This document shows, one piece after another, positions 7,278-17,910 of a stretch of DNA of 64,000 bases. Both the position numbers and the translations under genes were made by a program. The first letter of the stretch is position 1. Each line of letters begins with the position of its first letter. The stretch covers positions 1 through 64,000 of the forward strand of contig NZ_LKPJ01000023.1 of assembly GCF_001443045.1 (NCBI RefSeq), read 5' to 3'. The DNA comes from Burkholderia ambifaria. GTDB taxonomy: Bacteria; Pseudomonadota; Gammaproteobacteria; Burkholderiales; Burkholderiaceae. The notes beneath the pieces are model-generated. The model searched no databases. It saw only the letters and a list, made by a program, of their open reading frames with translations, and was not told where the DNA came from.

Positions 7278-7958
7278 TCAGGAGCGGAACAACCGCGAAT
7301 ACTGGGTTTCGTGCCGCGCGGACAGGATGCCCAACTGCGGTGCGAATGTGTTGATCGCGTCGGGTGGCGTCGCGAGCGCGCGGCGCACGGCCGCGTCGAT
7401 CGCGCCGCGCAGCGCGACGATGATGCGCTGGCCGGCAAGCTGGCCGAGCGGCACGGCCTTCAGCGCGGCCGACGTCTGGTTCTCGACCCAGCCGAATGCG
7501 TACGCGGCGAGCGTCGCGTCCGCACTGGCATCGTGCGCGGCGGCTGCGTACGCGAATGCGGTCGGCAGCGCGATCGGCGTCAGCGATGCGAGCGTCGCTC
7601 GGCGTGCGGCATCACCCCATTCGAGCGATGCGCAAAGCTGCGCGAGCGACCAGCCCATCTGTTCGGTCTCGCGGCGCAGCTCCGCCGATTCGCGGCTCGC
7701 GACGAACCATGCGTTCTCGCGGGCCAGTGCGTCGGCGTCGTGGGTCTGCCAGCGGGCGAGCTGGTGCGCGAGGAACGGCAGCTCGCCATGCGCGAGCACG
7801 TCGGTCAGGCCGCTCGCGATCCAGTCGCGCGCGGTGTCGGCGTCGCGGATCAGGTTCGCGTCGAGCGCGGCTTCGAGGCCCTGCGAATAGCTGTACGCGC
7901 CGATCGGCAGCGCCGGCGACGCGAGGTGCAGCAGCGCGACGAGTTCAGTGGTGTTCAT
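7278..7958 (-). CDS. ureF: Urease accessory protein UreF
   Basis: UreF bridges UreD and UreG in the nickel-insertion complex. The 226-aa form begins MNTTELVALLHLASPALPIG, with the SPALPIGAYSYSQGLE motif typical of UreF. The reading frame extends further upstream to 8054, but that part is antisense to the His-rich tail of ureE and has no family similarity, so 7958 is chosen. It overlaps the end of ureE by 14 bp, indicating translational coupling. Confidence 0.95.
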   Translation of the reverse strand: MNTTELVALLHLASPALPIGAYSYSQGLEAALDANLIRDADTARDWIASGLTDVLAHGELPFLAHQLARWQTHDADALARENAWFVASRESAELRRETEQMGWSLAQLCASLEWGDAARRATLASLTPIALPTAFAYAAAAHDASADATLAAYAFGWVENQTSAALKAVPLGQLAGQRIIVALRGAIDAAVRRALATPPDAINTFAPQLGILSARHETQYSRLFRS

Positions 7959-8541
7959 GGCCGTGGTGGCCGTGCGTACAGCCCGGACCATGCTGATGAT
8001 CGTGATCGTGATCGTGCGAGTGCCCGTGGTGTTCGCCGAATACCTGCTGCGCAAGCGCGTAATCCTCGGCGAACGTCGCGTCGTGTCCGTGCTTGTGACC
8101 GCCGCCGTATGCGCCGGCTTCCGGCTGGAACGGCGCGCTCGCTTCTTCGACCTGCGTGCCGAGCCGGCGCAGCATGTCCGCGAGCACCGGGTCGGCTTCG
8201 AGCTTCAGGTAACCGTCGCCGATCTCGACCGGCGTGTGGCGGTTGCCGAGGTGATACGCGGCGCGCATCAGCGTGAGCCGGTCGGCGGCGCGTACGAGCA
8301 GCACCGTTTCGGAAGCGGCGGCGATGCGCACGAGCGCGCCGTCGTCGGCGACGAGCACGTCGCCGTCGCGCAGCACGGTGCCGCGCGGCAGCAGGACCGC
8401 GACGTCCTCGCCGGTGTCGAGCGTGGCCGCGAGGCGGCTCTTGCAGCGGGCGTCGTAGACGAGCGTGAGCGTCGGCGCGCGTGCGACGAGCGACGCGGCG
8501 AGTTTCACGTTCGGGGCAATGCGTTTGTCGAGGGTGCGCAT
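7945..8541 (-). CDS. ureE: Urease nickel metallochaperone UreE
   Basis: UreE stores and delivers nickel for urease assembly. The 198-aa protein starts MRTLDKRIAPN, contains YHLGNRHTPVEIG, whose histidine forms the conserved metal site, and ends in a strongly His-rich tail (HHGHSHDHDHDHQHG, then CTHGHHGHEHH) that should bind several nickel ions. It begins 17 bp after ureC and overlaps ureF by 14 bp. Confidence 0.96.
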   Translation of the reverse strand: MRTLDKRIAPNVKLAASLVARAPTLTLVYDARCKSRLAATLDTGEDVAVLLPRGTVLRDGDVLVADDGALVRIAAASETVLLVRAADRLTLMRAAYHLGNRHTPVEIGDGYLKLEADPVLADMLRRLGTQVEEASAPFQPEAGAYGGGHKHGHDATFAEDYALAQQVFGEHHGHSHDHDHDHQHGPGCTHGHHGHEHH

Positions 8542-8558
8542 GGAACGAAAACCGGAAA

Positions 8559-10265
<1,707 letters not shown>

Positions 10266-10357
10266 CAGAATTTGCTCCGAGAAACCCCGCCATTGATGGT
10301 GGGAAGGAAAGGCGTGCTGTTGACAGACAGCTTCTTCCACGGGTTAGGATCAACGGC

Positions 10358-11410
10358 ATGATCCTTGTCTACCGCTACCGCGTGAAGTCGCTCAACGGAC
10401 TGCTCAACAAGCAGAGCCGTGCGGTGAACTACGTCTGGAACTTTTGCAACGATACGCAGAAGCATGCGCTGAAATGGAGCAAGAAATGGCCAACAGGCTT
10501 CGACCTGAATGGACTGACGAGCGGCAGCAGCAAGGAGCTTGGCATCCACTCCGGCACGATCAACGCGACGTGCGAGCAATACGCGAAGTCGCGCAGTCAG
10601 CACCGTCGGCCCTACCTGCGCTATCGCGGCAGGAAGTCGCTTGGCTGGGTGCCACTGAAGGGCCGCGACCTGAAGCGCGAAGGCGAAGCGTTTCGCTTTG
10701 CCGGCAACACGTTTCGCGTGTTCAACAGCAGGCCGCTTCCCGAAGGCAAGATCAAGGACGGAACCAACTTTGCGCAGGATGCGCGTGGCAACTGGTTTCT
10801 CAACATCGTGATCGAGATGCCCGATGTTCTGGTCCGCCCGATCCGTTCCGGCGTCGGCATCGATCTCGGCCTGAAAGACTTCGCCACACTTTCGACCGGC
10901 GAGAAGCTGCCGAATGACCAATTCGGCCGACGCGCGGCCGAGAAGCTCGCGAAAGCGCAACGGGCGCGCAAGCACAAACGCCATATCGCGAAGCTGCACG
11001 CCAAAGTGGCAAATGCTCGAGCCGATTTCCAGCACAAGCTCGCGCTCAATCTGGTGCGGCGCTTCGATTACATCGCGGTCGGCAACGTGTCGGCTGTCAA
11101 ACTCGCCAGAACCAGGATGGCGAAGAGCGTCTACGACGCATCCTGGTCGACCTTCCGAAACAAGCTCCGCTACAAAGCGATCGCGCACGGAGTCACGTTC
11201 GAGGAAGTCGACGAAAGCGGTTCGACCCAGTCCTGTTCGGCGTGCGGGTCGAAAGACAGCACGACGCGGCCGAAAGGTATCGCAGGGCTGCGAATAAGAG
11301 AGTGGGCCTGCAGTGGATGTGGTGTCGTGCATGATCGTGATATCAACGCTGCGCTGAACATTCTCCGATGCGGACGTGCATCGCCAGGTGTGGGAATCTT
11401 CCGCCTTTAG
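10358..11410 (+). CDS. tnpB: TnpB-family RNA-guided nuclease (OrfB transposase-like), atypical RuvC-II
   Basis: A 350-aa protein with the TnpB plan: N-terminal wedge region, RuvC-I GIDLGLKDFAT (D169), a C4 zinc finger (CSACG, C293/C296; CSGCG, C318/C321), and RuvC-III HDRDINAALNI (D327/D329). The segment where RuvC-II normally reads V-E-D/N-L reads IAVGNVSAVKL, so glycine 242 stands where the catalytic glutamate usually is. The acidic stretch FEEVDE (282-286) could substitute. TnpB proteins cut DNA guided by an RNA from the element's right end. The ATG at 10358 is chosen; the frame continues upstream without family similarity. No frameshift is seen. Confidence 0.88.
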   Translation: MILVYRYRVKSLNGLLNKQSRAVNYVWNFCNDTQKHALKWSKKWPTGFDLNGLTSGSSKELGIHSGTINATCEQYAKSRSQHRRPYLRYRGRKSLGWVPLKGRDLKREGEAFRFAGNTFRVFNSRPLPEGKIKDGTNFAQDARGNWFLNIVIEMPDVLVRPIRSGVGIDLGLKDFATLSTGEKLPNDQFGRRAAEKLAKAQRARKHKRHIAKLHAKVANARADFQHKLALNLVRRFDYIAVGNVSAVKLARTRMAKSVYDASWSTFRNKLRYKAIAHGVTFEEVDESGSTQSCSACGSKDSTTRPKGIAGLRIREWACSGCGVVHDRDINAALNILRCGRASPGVGIFRL

Positions 11411-11427
11411 GCGGAGGAGGACGTCAA
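11397..11427 (+). other. Right-end hairpin of the TnpB element / 3' end of a possible guide RNA
   Basis: TCCGCC-TTTA-GGCGGA overlaps the tnpB stop region and is followed by GGAGGACGTCAA. In related elements the guide (omega/reRNA) is transcribed across the tnpB 3' end and this hairpin, with the guide segment just outside the element. Here that would be the sequence from about 11428, in the ureB 3' flank. The hairpin is seen; the RNA is inferred. Confidence 0.55.
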
Positions 11428-11455
11428 GTGCTGTTCCTGAAGAGCGGGGCGCGGC

Positions 11456-11761
11456 TTACAGCGGCCCCATCACCTTGCCCTGAAAACCGTAGACGGCGCG
11501 TTCGCCGGCCAGCTCGACGAGCTCGACGGTGCGTGTCTGGCCCGGCTCGAAGCGCACGGCCGTGCCGGCCGCGATGTTGAGCCGGAAGCCGCGCGCGGCC
11601 GCGCGATCGAACGACAGCGCGTCGTTGACTTCGAAGAAGTGGTAATGCGAGCCGACTTGAACCGGGCGGTCGCCGGTGTTCGCGACGACGAGCGTCAGCG
11701 TCGGGCGGCCTGCGTTCAGTTCGTGCTCGCCGTCGTCGGTGAGGATTTCGCCGGGGATCAT
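11456..11761 (-). CDS. ureB: Urease beta subunit
   Basis: A 101-aa structural subunit of urease (MIPGEILTDDGEHELNAGRP; GSHYHFFEVN is the family signature). Length and sequence are normal. It starts 16 bp after the ureA stop, and its stop is only about 28 bp from the right end of the TnpB element, which separates it from ureC. Confidence 0.97.
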   Translation of the reverse strand: MIPGEILTDDGEHELNAGRPTLTLVVANTGDRPVQVGSHYHFFEVNDALSFDRAAARGFRLNIAAGTAVRFEPGQTRTVELVELAGERAVYGFQGKVMGPL

Positions 11762-11777
11762 GCGCGTTACACCTTGG

Positions 11778-12080
11778 TCACGGAATCGGGTGGTGGACGG
11801 TGACGAGCTTGGTGCCGTCGGGGAAGGTCGCTTCGACCTGGATGTCGGGGATCATTTCGGGCACGCCGTCCATCACGTCGTCGCGCGAGAGCAGCGTCGT
11901 GCCGTAGTGCATCACCTCGGCGACGGTCTTGCCGTCGCGCGCGGCTTCCATCAGCGCGGCGGTGATGAACGCGACCGCTTCCGGATAGTTGAGCTTCAGC
12001 CCGCGCGCGCGACGGCGCTCGGCCAGCAGCGCCGCCGTGAAGATCAGCAGCTTGTCCTTCTCTCGGGGAGTCAGTTTCAT
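11778..12080 (-). CDS. ureA: Urease gamma subunit
   Basis: The 100-aa gamma subunit (MKLTPREKDKLLIFTAALLA; NYPEAVAFI; EVMHYG; PDIQVEATFPDGTKLVTVHHPI). It is the first structural gene. A sigma-54-type promoter lies 116 bp upstream in the 239-bp gap behind ureD, so ureABC can be transcribed separately from ureD. Confidence 0.97.
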   Translation of the reverse strand: MKLTPREKDKLLIFTAALLAERRRARGLKLNYPEAVAFITAALMEAARDGKTVAEVMHYGTTLLSRDDVMDGVPEMIPDIQVEATFPDGTKLVTVHHPIP

Positions 12081-12195
12081 GAAGGCAGTCGTTCAGGAAA
12101 ACGTAATTTTTATCGGTGCGCACGGTTCGGGGCAAAGGCGCAGGTCATCGTAGCACCGCGCCGTTTTTCGTGCGTCGTGTATCCGTTATGTAAGG

Positions 12196-12211
12196 AGCAA
12201 GGCGCGTGCCA
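12196..12211 (-). promoter_or_regulatory. Sigma-54 (-24/-12) promoter upstream of ureA
   Basis: The minus strand reads TGGCACGCGCCTTGCT, a near-perfect match to the RpoN consensus TGGCAC-N5-TTGC(A/T). The expected start is about 12 bases downstream, leaving a leader of some 100 bases to the ureA ATG. RpoN promoters of urea genes are commonly activated by NtrC under nitrogen limitation. I see no convincing NtrC palindrome immediately upstream, and the site overlaps no gene. Confidence 0.8.
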
Positions 12212-12319
12212 TGCCGCTGGAACGCGTGGCAATGCGCGTTCGTGGTGCGCGATGCATGGATTGCGGGCGCCGCAGGCGACGGCGCTGCGCCGAAACGGTG
12301 CGTGGCGGGCCGGGCGCGC

Positions 12320-13195
12320 TCAGGTTTGCCAGAGGCGCAGCGGCCGTGCATCGACGCCGTGCACGAGCGGCCGCAGGTAAAGCCAGCAGTCGGTGAAGTG
12401 ACGCTGCAGCGCTTCCATCGAGGTCGACAGCGCACGTACCAGCACGACGCCCGGCGTCACGCAGGTCGCGCCCGCACGCAGCGTGTCGTCGAACGGCATC
12501 CGCGCGGCGAGCGCTTCGGCGAGCGCCGCGTCGCACGCGGCGCCGGCTGCCCACAGCGTGCCGTACACGGGAAAGCCGGCGAGACCCTGCAGCGCGCCGC
12601 GCAGTGGATCGTGCGCGTCGAGCAGCGCGCGCTCGGTCCACAGCGGCCGGCCGTCGGCATCGACGAGTGCCGAACCCGACGCGATGCGGCCCGCCGACCA
12701 TGTTTCGCCGGCCGCCTGCCGGCCGAGCTGCGTCGCGTCCCAGCCGATCGCGCTCGCGCCTGCGCCGAGCGTCACCGTGAAGTCGAGCGCGGCATGCGCC
12801 GCGTCGAAGAACAGGTTGTTCTGCGGCAGCCAGTCGAGCTTCGCGTGCGCGCCGACCGTGATGCCAATGCGCTGCGTCGCATCGAGACCGTTCGATTTGT
12901 ACCACTTGGTCGCGCCGGGCGTTGTCAGCACGGCGTGGGTGCCGTCGCCGAGCGCGATGTCGATGTCGAGCCGGTCGCCGCCCGCGACGCCGCCCGGCGG
13001 GTGAACGATGACCGCGTGGCAGATCGCGTCGCCTTCCGGATACAGCGGCCGCTGCACGCGCAGCGGGCCGTCGTGCAGCCGGTGGACGAGCGTCGTGCGC
13101 GCGCCGTGCCGTTCGAAGCCGAGTTCGAGACGGCCGCGCCACGATTTGGCGGCGGCAGGGCGGGACAGCGGGGCGTGGGAGTCGAGGGCGGACAT
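12320..13195 (-). CDS. ureD: Urease accessory protein UreD (UreH)
   Basis: UreD docks on apo-urease and recruits UreF/UreG for nickel insertion. The 291-aa protein from the ATG at 13195 has the family pattern: RGRLELGFERHGARTTLV, PPGGVAGGDRLDIDI, TPGATKWYKS and WLPQNNLFFDAA. The frame extends upstream to 13324 but without similarity. It lies between urtE (203 bp upstream) and ureA (239 bp downstream), so it may be expressed from urt read-through or its own start. Confidence 0.96.
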   Translation of the reverse strand: MSALDSHAPLSRPAAAKSWRGRLELGFERHGARTTLVHRLHDGPLRVQRPLYPEGDAICHAVIVHPPGGVAGGDRLDIDIALGDGTHAVLTTPGATKWYKSNGLDATQRIGITVGAHAKLDWLPQNNLFFDAAHAALDFTVTLGAGASAIGWDATQLGRQAAGETWSAGRIASGSALVDADGRPLWTERALLDAHDPLRGALQGLAGFPVYGTLWAAGAACDAALAEALAARMPFDDTLRAGATCVTPGVVLVRALSTSMEALQRHFTDCWLYLRPLVHGVDARPLRLWQT

Positions 13196-13397
13196 CGGTG
13201 AAAAGCGGGGACGGGCGCAGTGAACGAGGATGCTACCGCAACAATATACGCTGCGGCGCTTGCATTGCAGGATGACCCGACGCCGCTCGCGGGCTGTATC
13301 GTTTCGCCGGCGTGTGCCCGACATGTGCGGTTCGGCGAAGCACCGGATCGATGCCCTCGATCGATAACCGGAAGCGACACCGCCCCGGGGCCGTCTT

Positions 13398-14090
13398 CTA
13401 CACCGCGATCAGCTCGCGCACGCCGTTCGTCTCCATGTCCCGCGCGTCGCCGCCCGCGACGATCTCGCCGCGGCTCATCACCCAGTAGCGGTCCGCGATC
13501 GAGCGCGCGAAGTCGTAATACTGCTCGACGAGCAGCACGGTCATCTTCGATTCGTCGACGAGCTGGCGCAGCGTGCGGCCGATGTCCTGGATGATCGACG
13601 GCTGGATGCCTTCGGTCGGCTCGTCGAGGATCAGCAGCTGCGGCTCGCTCATCAGCGCACGGCCGATCGCGAGCTGCTGCTGCTGGCCGCCCGACAGGTC
13701 GCCGCCGCGCCGTGCGCGCATGTCCTTCAGCACCGGGAACAGGTCGTAGATGCGCTCGGGCACCTTCGATGGCGCCTTGCGGCTTGCCGCGCCGACGAGC
13801 AGGTTCTCCTCGACGGTGAGGCGCGGAAAGATGTCGCGGCCCTGCGGCACGTACGCGAGCCCCGCCGCCACGCGCGCATAAGGCGGCAACGCGCCGAGCG
13901 CCGTGCCGCGCCACGACACGCTGCCGCTTTTTGCGGCGACGACACCCATCAGGCAGCGCAGCAGCGTGCTCTTGCCGACGCCATTGCGGCCGAGCAGCAC
14001 GGTGAGCTTGCCGTCGTCGGCGGCGAGGTTCACATTGCGCAGGATATGGCTGCCGCCGTAGTACTGGTTCAATGCATCGATCTTCAGCAT
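13398..14090 (-). CDS. urtE: Urea ABC transporter ATPase UrtE
   Basis: A 230-aa LivF-type ATPase: Walker A GRNGVGKST, signature LSGGQQQQLAIGRAL, Walker B LLILDEPTEGIQPS. The EGIQP wording after Walker B is typical of UrtE/LivF. With UrtD it powers high-affinity urea uptake at the inner membrane. It follows urtD by 4 bp and closes the urtABCDE operon. Confidence 0.95.
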   Translation of the reverse strand: MLKIDALNQYYGGSHILRNVNLAADDGKLTVLLGRNGVGKSTLLRCLMGVVAAKSGSVSWRGTALGALPPYARVAAGLAYVPQGRDIFPRLTVEENLLVGAASRKAPSKVPERIYDLFPVLKDMRARRGGDLSGGQQQQLAIGRALMSEPQLLILDEPTEGIQPSIIQDIGRTLRQLVDESKMTVLLVEQYYDFARSIADRYWVMSRGEIVAGGDARDMETNGVRELIAV

Positions 14091-14094
14091 CGCA

Positions 14095-14952
14095 TCATCT
14101 TCCGAGGTAAGACTCGATCACCGTATCGTCGCGCTTGACCTGGTCGAGCGTGCCCTGCGCGAGCACCGCGCCTTCGGCCATCACCGTCACGCGGCCCGTG
14201 TCGCCAGCGAGCGCCGCGACGAAGTCCATGTCGTGCTCGACGACCATCATCGAGCAGGTGCCGCGCAGCGTGTTCAGCAGCGCGGCGAGCTCCATCGTCT
14301 CGTGGTCGGTCATCCCGGCGGCCGGCTCGTCGAGCAGCAGGAGCGCGGGGCGCTGCATCAGCAGCATGCCGATCTCGAGCCGCTGCTTCTGCCCGTGCGA
14401 CAGCTCGCCGGCCGCGCGATACGCATCGCTTTCGAGGCCGATCAGTGCGAGCGTCTCCTCGATCTTTGCCTGCGCGGCGCGGTCGAGCCGCGCGCGCAGC
14501 GATGCGAGCCAGCCCTTGTCGGTCTGCATCGCGAGTTCGAGGTTTTCCCACACAGGATGCTGTTCGAACACGGTCGGCTTCTGGAACTTGCGGCCGATCC
14601 CCGCACGCGCGATTTCCGGCTCGTTCATCCGCGCGAGGTCGATGGTCTGGCCGAGAAACACCTTGCCCGCATCGGGACGCGTCTTGCCGGTGATCACGTC
14701 CATCATCGTCGTCTTGCCCGCACCGTTCGGGCCGATCACGCAGCGCAGCTCGCCGGCGTCGATCGCGAGCGACAGCTTGTTCAGCGCCCGAAAGCCGTCG
14801 AAGCTCACCTCGATGTCCTCGAGATAGAGGATCGTGCCGTGCGACGTGTCGATCCCGGGCGGCACCACGCGGCCCATCGATGCGGTGCCGCTGACGGCCA
14901 GCAACTCGTCTTCGGGCGGCGGCGTGAACTGGTAGAGGGCGGTGCCGTTCAT
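14095..14952 (-). CDS. urtD: Urea ABC transporter ATPase UrtD
   Basis: A 285-aa LivG-type ATPase with a family-typical N-terminal extension before the ABC domain. Walker A is GPNGAGKTT, the signature region LSHGQKQRLEIGMLL, and Walker B LLLLDEPAAGMTDHE. The ATG at 14952 overlaps the urtC stop by 4 bp (ATGA), so translation is coupled. The much longer open frame upstream is a shadow within urtC. Confidence 0.95.
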   Translation of the reverse strand: MNGTALYQFTPPPEDELLAVSGTASMGRVVPPGIDTSHGTILYLEDIEVSFDGFRALNKLSLAIDAGELRCVIGPNGAGKTTMMDVITGKTRPDAGKVFLGQTIDLARMNEPEIARAGIGRKFQKPTVFEQHPVWENLELAMQTDKGWLASLRARLDRAAQAKIEETLALIGLESDAYRAAGELSHGQKQRLEIGMLLMQRPALLLLDEPAAGMTDHETMELAALLNTLRGTCSMMVVEHDMDFVAALAGDTGRVTVMAEGAVLAQGTLDQVKRDDTVIESYLGR

Positions 14953-16136
14953 CCGCGTTTCCCCTTCGCGAGCAGCGTGTCGACGAGGCCCATGATCCCG
15001 CGCGGCAGCAAGAGCGGCACCAGCACGAAGATCAGGCCGAGAAAGAACAACCAGTATTCGGCGAAGTAAGCGGTGAAGAGACTCTTCGCGCCGTTCACCG
15101 CGAACGCGCCGACGATCGGCCCGATCAGCGTGCCGCGCCCGCCCACCGCAACCCAGATCGCCATTTCGATCGAATTGCCGGGCGACATCTCGCCGGGATT
15201 GATGATGCCGACCTGCGGCACGTACAGCGCGCCCGCGATCCCGCACAGCACGGCCGACAGCGTCCACACGAACAGCTTGTATGCGAGCGGGCTGTAGCCG
15301 AGGAACATCAGTCGCGTCTCGCCGTCGCGCACCGCGGTGACCACGCGCCCGAGCTTGCTGGTGACGATCGCGCGCGCGGCGATGAACGCGAGCACCAGCG
15401 TCGCGAAGGTCAGCAGCAACAGCACCGTGCGCGTGCCGGGCGACGTGATCGGAAACCCGGCGATGCGCTTGAAGTCGGTGAAGCCGTTGTTGCCGCCGAA
15501 GCCGGTCTCGTTGCGAAAGAACAGCAGCATCGCGGCGAACGTCAGCGCCTGCGTGATGATCGACAGGTACACGCCCTTCACGCGCGAACGGAACGTGAAG
15601 AAGCCGAACACCCACGCGAGCACGGCCGGCACGAGTACGACGAGCAGCAGCGCCCATGCGAGATGCTGCGTGCCGTTCCAGTACCACGGAAGCTGATGCC
15701 AGTCGAGGAACACCATGAAGTCGGGCAGGTCGCTGCCGTACTTGCCGTCGCGACCGATCTCGCGCATCAGGTACATGCCGATCGCATAACCGCCGAGCGC
15801 GAAGAACAGCCCGTGGCCGAGGCTCAGGATGCCGCAGTAACCCCATACGAGATCGAGCGCGAGCGCGGCGATCGCGTAGCACATCAGCTTGCCGGCGAGC
15901 GTCATCGCGTACGCGGACAGATGGAACGCGCTCGATTCGGGCGCGACCAGCGTGGCGAGCGGCACGCCGATGCCGATCGCGAGGCACAGCACGACGAGCG
16001 CGAGCCATGCGCGGCGCGAGAGCAACGCAGGGCGGGGCGGCAGGCCGAGCGCGAAACCTTCCTCCGTGCGCACGGAGGAAGGGGGTTTCGGCGCGTCGGC
16101 GAGCGGGTTCGACAACGAATCGGTGAATGAAGTCAC
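14949..16136 (-). CDS. urtC: Urea ABC transporter permease UrtC
   Basis: A 395-aa LivM-type permease with about ten hydrophobic segments beginning near residue 43, the motifs GYCGILSLGHGLFFALGGYA and AVGGRGTLIGP, and a C-terminal run ending GIMGL. It forms the channel with UrtB. The gene starts one base after the urtB stop codon and overlaps urtD by 4 bp. Confidence 0.95.
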   Translation of the reverse strand: MTSFTDSLSNPLADAPKPPSSVRTEEGFALGLPPRPALLSRRAWLALVVLCLAIGIGVPLATLVAPESSAFHLSAYAMTLAGKLMCYAIAALALDLVWGYCGILSLGHGLFFALGGYAIGMYLMREIGRDGKYGSDLPDFMVFLDWHQLPWYWNGTQHLAWALLLVVLVPAVLAWVFGFFTFRSRVKGVYLSIITQALTFAAMLLFFRNETGFGGNNGFTDFKRIAGFPITSPGTRTVLLLLTFATLVLAFIAARAIVTSKLGRVVTAVRDGETRLMFLGYSPLAYKLFVWTLSAVLCGIAGALYVPQVGIINPGEMSPGNSIEMAIWVAVGGRGTLIGPIVGAFAVNGAKSLFTAYFAEYWLFFLGLIFVLVPLLLPRGIMGLVDTLLAKGKRG

Positions 16137-16137
16137 G

Positions 16138-17757
16138 TTAGGCCTCCGCGCTGCGTCCCTTCGGGGCGAACATGCCCTGCGGACGTTTCTGGATGAACAG
16201 CACGATCATCACGAGCACCGCGATCTTCGCGAGCACCGCGCCCCAGAACGGCTCGATCGCCTTGCTGACGAGACCGAGCCCGAAGCCGCCGAGCACGGTG
16301 CCGGCAATCTGGCCGACGCCGCCGAGCACGACCGCCATGAACGAATCGATGATGTAGTTCTGCCCGAGATCGGGGCCCACGTTGCCGATCTGCGACAGCG
16401 CGCAGCCGCCGAGGCCCGCGATGCCCGCGCCGAACGCGAACGCATACGCGTCGACGCGCGCGGTCTTCACGCCGACGCACGCGGCCATCCGGCGGTTCTG
16501 CGTGACAGCACGCACGAACAGGCCGAGCCGCGTCTTCGTCAGCACGCCCCACGCGACGAACACGACCGCGAGCGCGAACGCGAGGATCGCGAGCCGGTTG
16601 TACGGCAGGATCAGGTTCTGCATCACGGTGACGCCGCCGCTCATCCACGACGGGTTCACCACCTGCACGTTCTGCGCGCCGAACAGCATGCGGGTTGCCT
16701 GGATCAGGATCAGGCTCACGCCGAAGGTCGCGAGCAGCGTTTCGAGCGGGCGGCCGTACAGGTGCCGCAGCACGAGCCGTTCGAGCACGATGCCGACCAG
16801 CGCGGCCGCCGCGAACGATACCGGCACCGCGACGAGCGGATACCAGTCGAACGCGCCCGGCGCGTAGCGCTGGATCAGCGTCTGCACGACATAGGTTGCG
16901 TACGCACCGATCATCAGGAATTCGCCGTGCGCCATGTTGATCACGCCGATCAGCCCATACGTGATCGCGAGGCCGAGCGCCGCCAGCAGCAGCACGCTGC
17001 CGAGCGACAGGCCCGCGAACACTGTGCCCGCGATCTCGCCGCGGCGCTGCAGCGCGTGCAACGCATCGAGCCCTTGCTGCGCGGCATCGCGCACGCGTGC
17101 GTCGGGTTCCGCGTAGCTGCCGTCCGCGTTCTTCGCGACGAGCGGGCGCAACTGCTCGATCATGTCGAGATCGCGGCGTGCGGCCACGACCTGCACGGCT
17201 TCGAGACGCTTCGCCGGATCCGCATCGTGCAGCGCGGCGATCGCCCACAGTGCGTCGAGACGGCGCTTCAACGCCGGATCGGTTTCCTTCGCGCGTGCGC
17301 GGTCGATCATCGGCTTGAGTGCAGGATCGGGGGACTTCAGCAGTGCATCGATCGCGTCGCGACGCGCGGCGACATCGGGCGATGCGAGCGCCAGACCCGA
17401 CAGCGCGCCGGCGATCTTCGTGCGCAGCAGGTTGTTCAGCATCACGGGCTGCGCGTCGCCGGCCGGCGTCGTGGCCTGCGTGAGCGCATCGTGTGCGGTG
17501 TCGCCGGTCTGGATCAGCAGGCGGCCGTCGCCGGTCGCGAGCGCGTCGCCGGTCGACAGCGCATTGAGCAGCGCGACGGCGCGCGGATCGGCATCTGCGG
17601 CGAGCCGTTCGACCGCAGCCGTTTTCGCGTCGAAGTCGTCGCCGGCGAGCGCAGCGGTATCGGCGGCCGTCAGGGCGAGCGCGGCGCGCGGCAGCGCGCC
17701 CGCCAGCGCGGCACAGGCGACGAGCGCGACGGCGGCGCGGCGAAAGCGTGTAGGCAT
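16138..17757 (-). CDS. urtB: Urea ABC transporter permease UrtB with N-terminal periplasmic domain
   Basis: A 539-aa protein: signal peptide (ALVACAALAGALPRAALA), then about 210 residues of soluble helical repeat-like sequence, then a LivH-type permease domain (GLAITYGLIGVINMAHGEFLMIGAYA; VLGGVGQIAGTVLGG). The long N-terminal part is normal for UrtB and absent from amino-acid LivH. The start at 17757 has AGGA upstream and gives a clean signal peptide; the longer frame to 17862 is not used. Confidence 0.95.
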   Translation of the reverse strand: MPTRFRRAAVALVACAALAGALPRAALALTAADTAALAGDDFDAKTAAVERLAADADPRAVALLNALSTGDALATGDGRLLIQTGDTAHDALTQATTPAGDAQPVMLNNLLRTKIAGALSGLALASPDVAARRDAIDALLKSPDPALKPMIDRARAKETDPALKRRLDALWAIAALHDADPAKRLEAVQVVAARRDLDMIEQLRPLVAKNADGSYAEPDARVRDAAQQGLDALHALQRRGEIAGTVFAGLSLGSVLLLAALGLAITYGLIGVINMAHGEFLMIGAYATYVVQTLIQRYAPGAFDWYPLVAVPVSFAAAALVGIVLERLVLRHLYGRPLETLLATFGVSLILIQATRMLFGAQNVQVVNPSWMSGGVTVMQNLILPYNRLAILAFALAVVFVAWGVLTKTRLGLFVRAVTQNRRMAACVGVKTARVDAYAFAFGAGIAGLGGCALSQIGNVGPDLGQNYIIDSFMAVVLGGVGQIAGTVLGGFGLGLVSKAIEPFWGAVLAKIAVLVMIVLFIQKRPQGMFAPKGRSAEA

Positions 17758-17910
17758 CGGGGATCCTGTCGGGCGTGGGAATCGGGTTGTGCGACGGGTT
17801 GTGCGACGGTGCGCGGGCGCGCGACGCGCGTTACCGCGCTCGCGGCGGCGGAGTGCGTGCATCCGCCTGCAAGCGGAGCGCCACGCCGGTGCGCGGCGCT
17901 CCGCATCGCA

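Larger units (their letters stand above)
10322..11427 (+). mobile_element. IS1341-type (IS200/IS605 family) element with tnpB only
   Basis: A single tnpB gene lies in the ureB-ureC junction, opposite to the urease operon, with no tnpA beside it. The right end carries the small hairpin TTCCGCC-TTTA-GGCGGAG followed by GAGGACGTCAA, a common right-end form for these elements. The 8-mer GTGCTGTT occurs on both sides (10314-10321 and 11428-11435). That may be a duplicated target or chance, since this family normally makes no target duplication. The left boundary is uncertain by some tens of bases. Confidence 0.8.
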
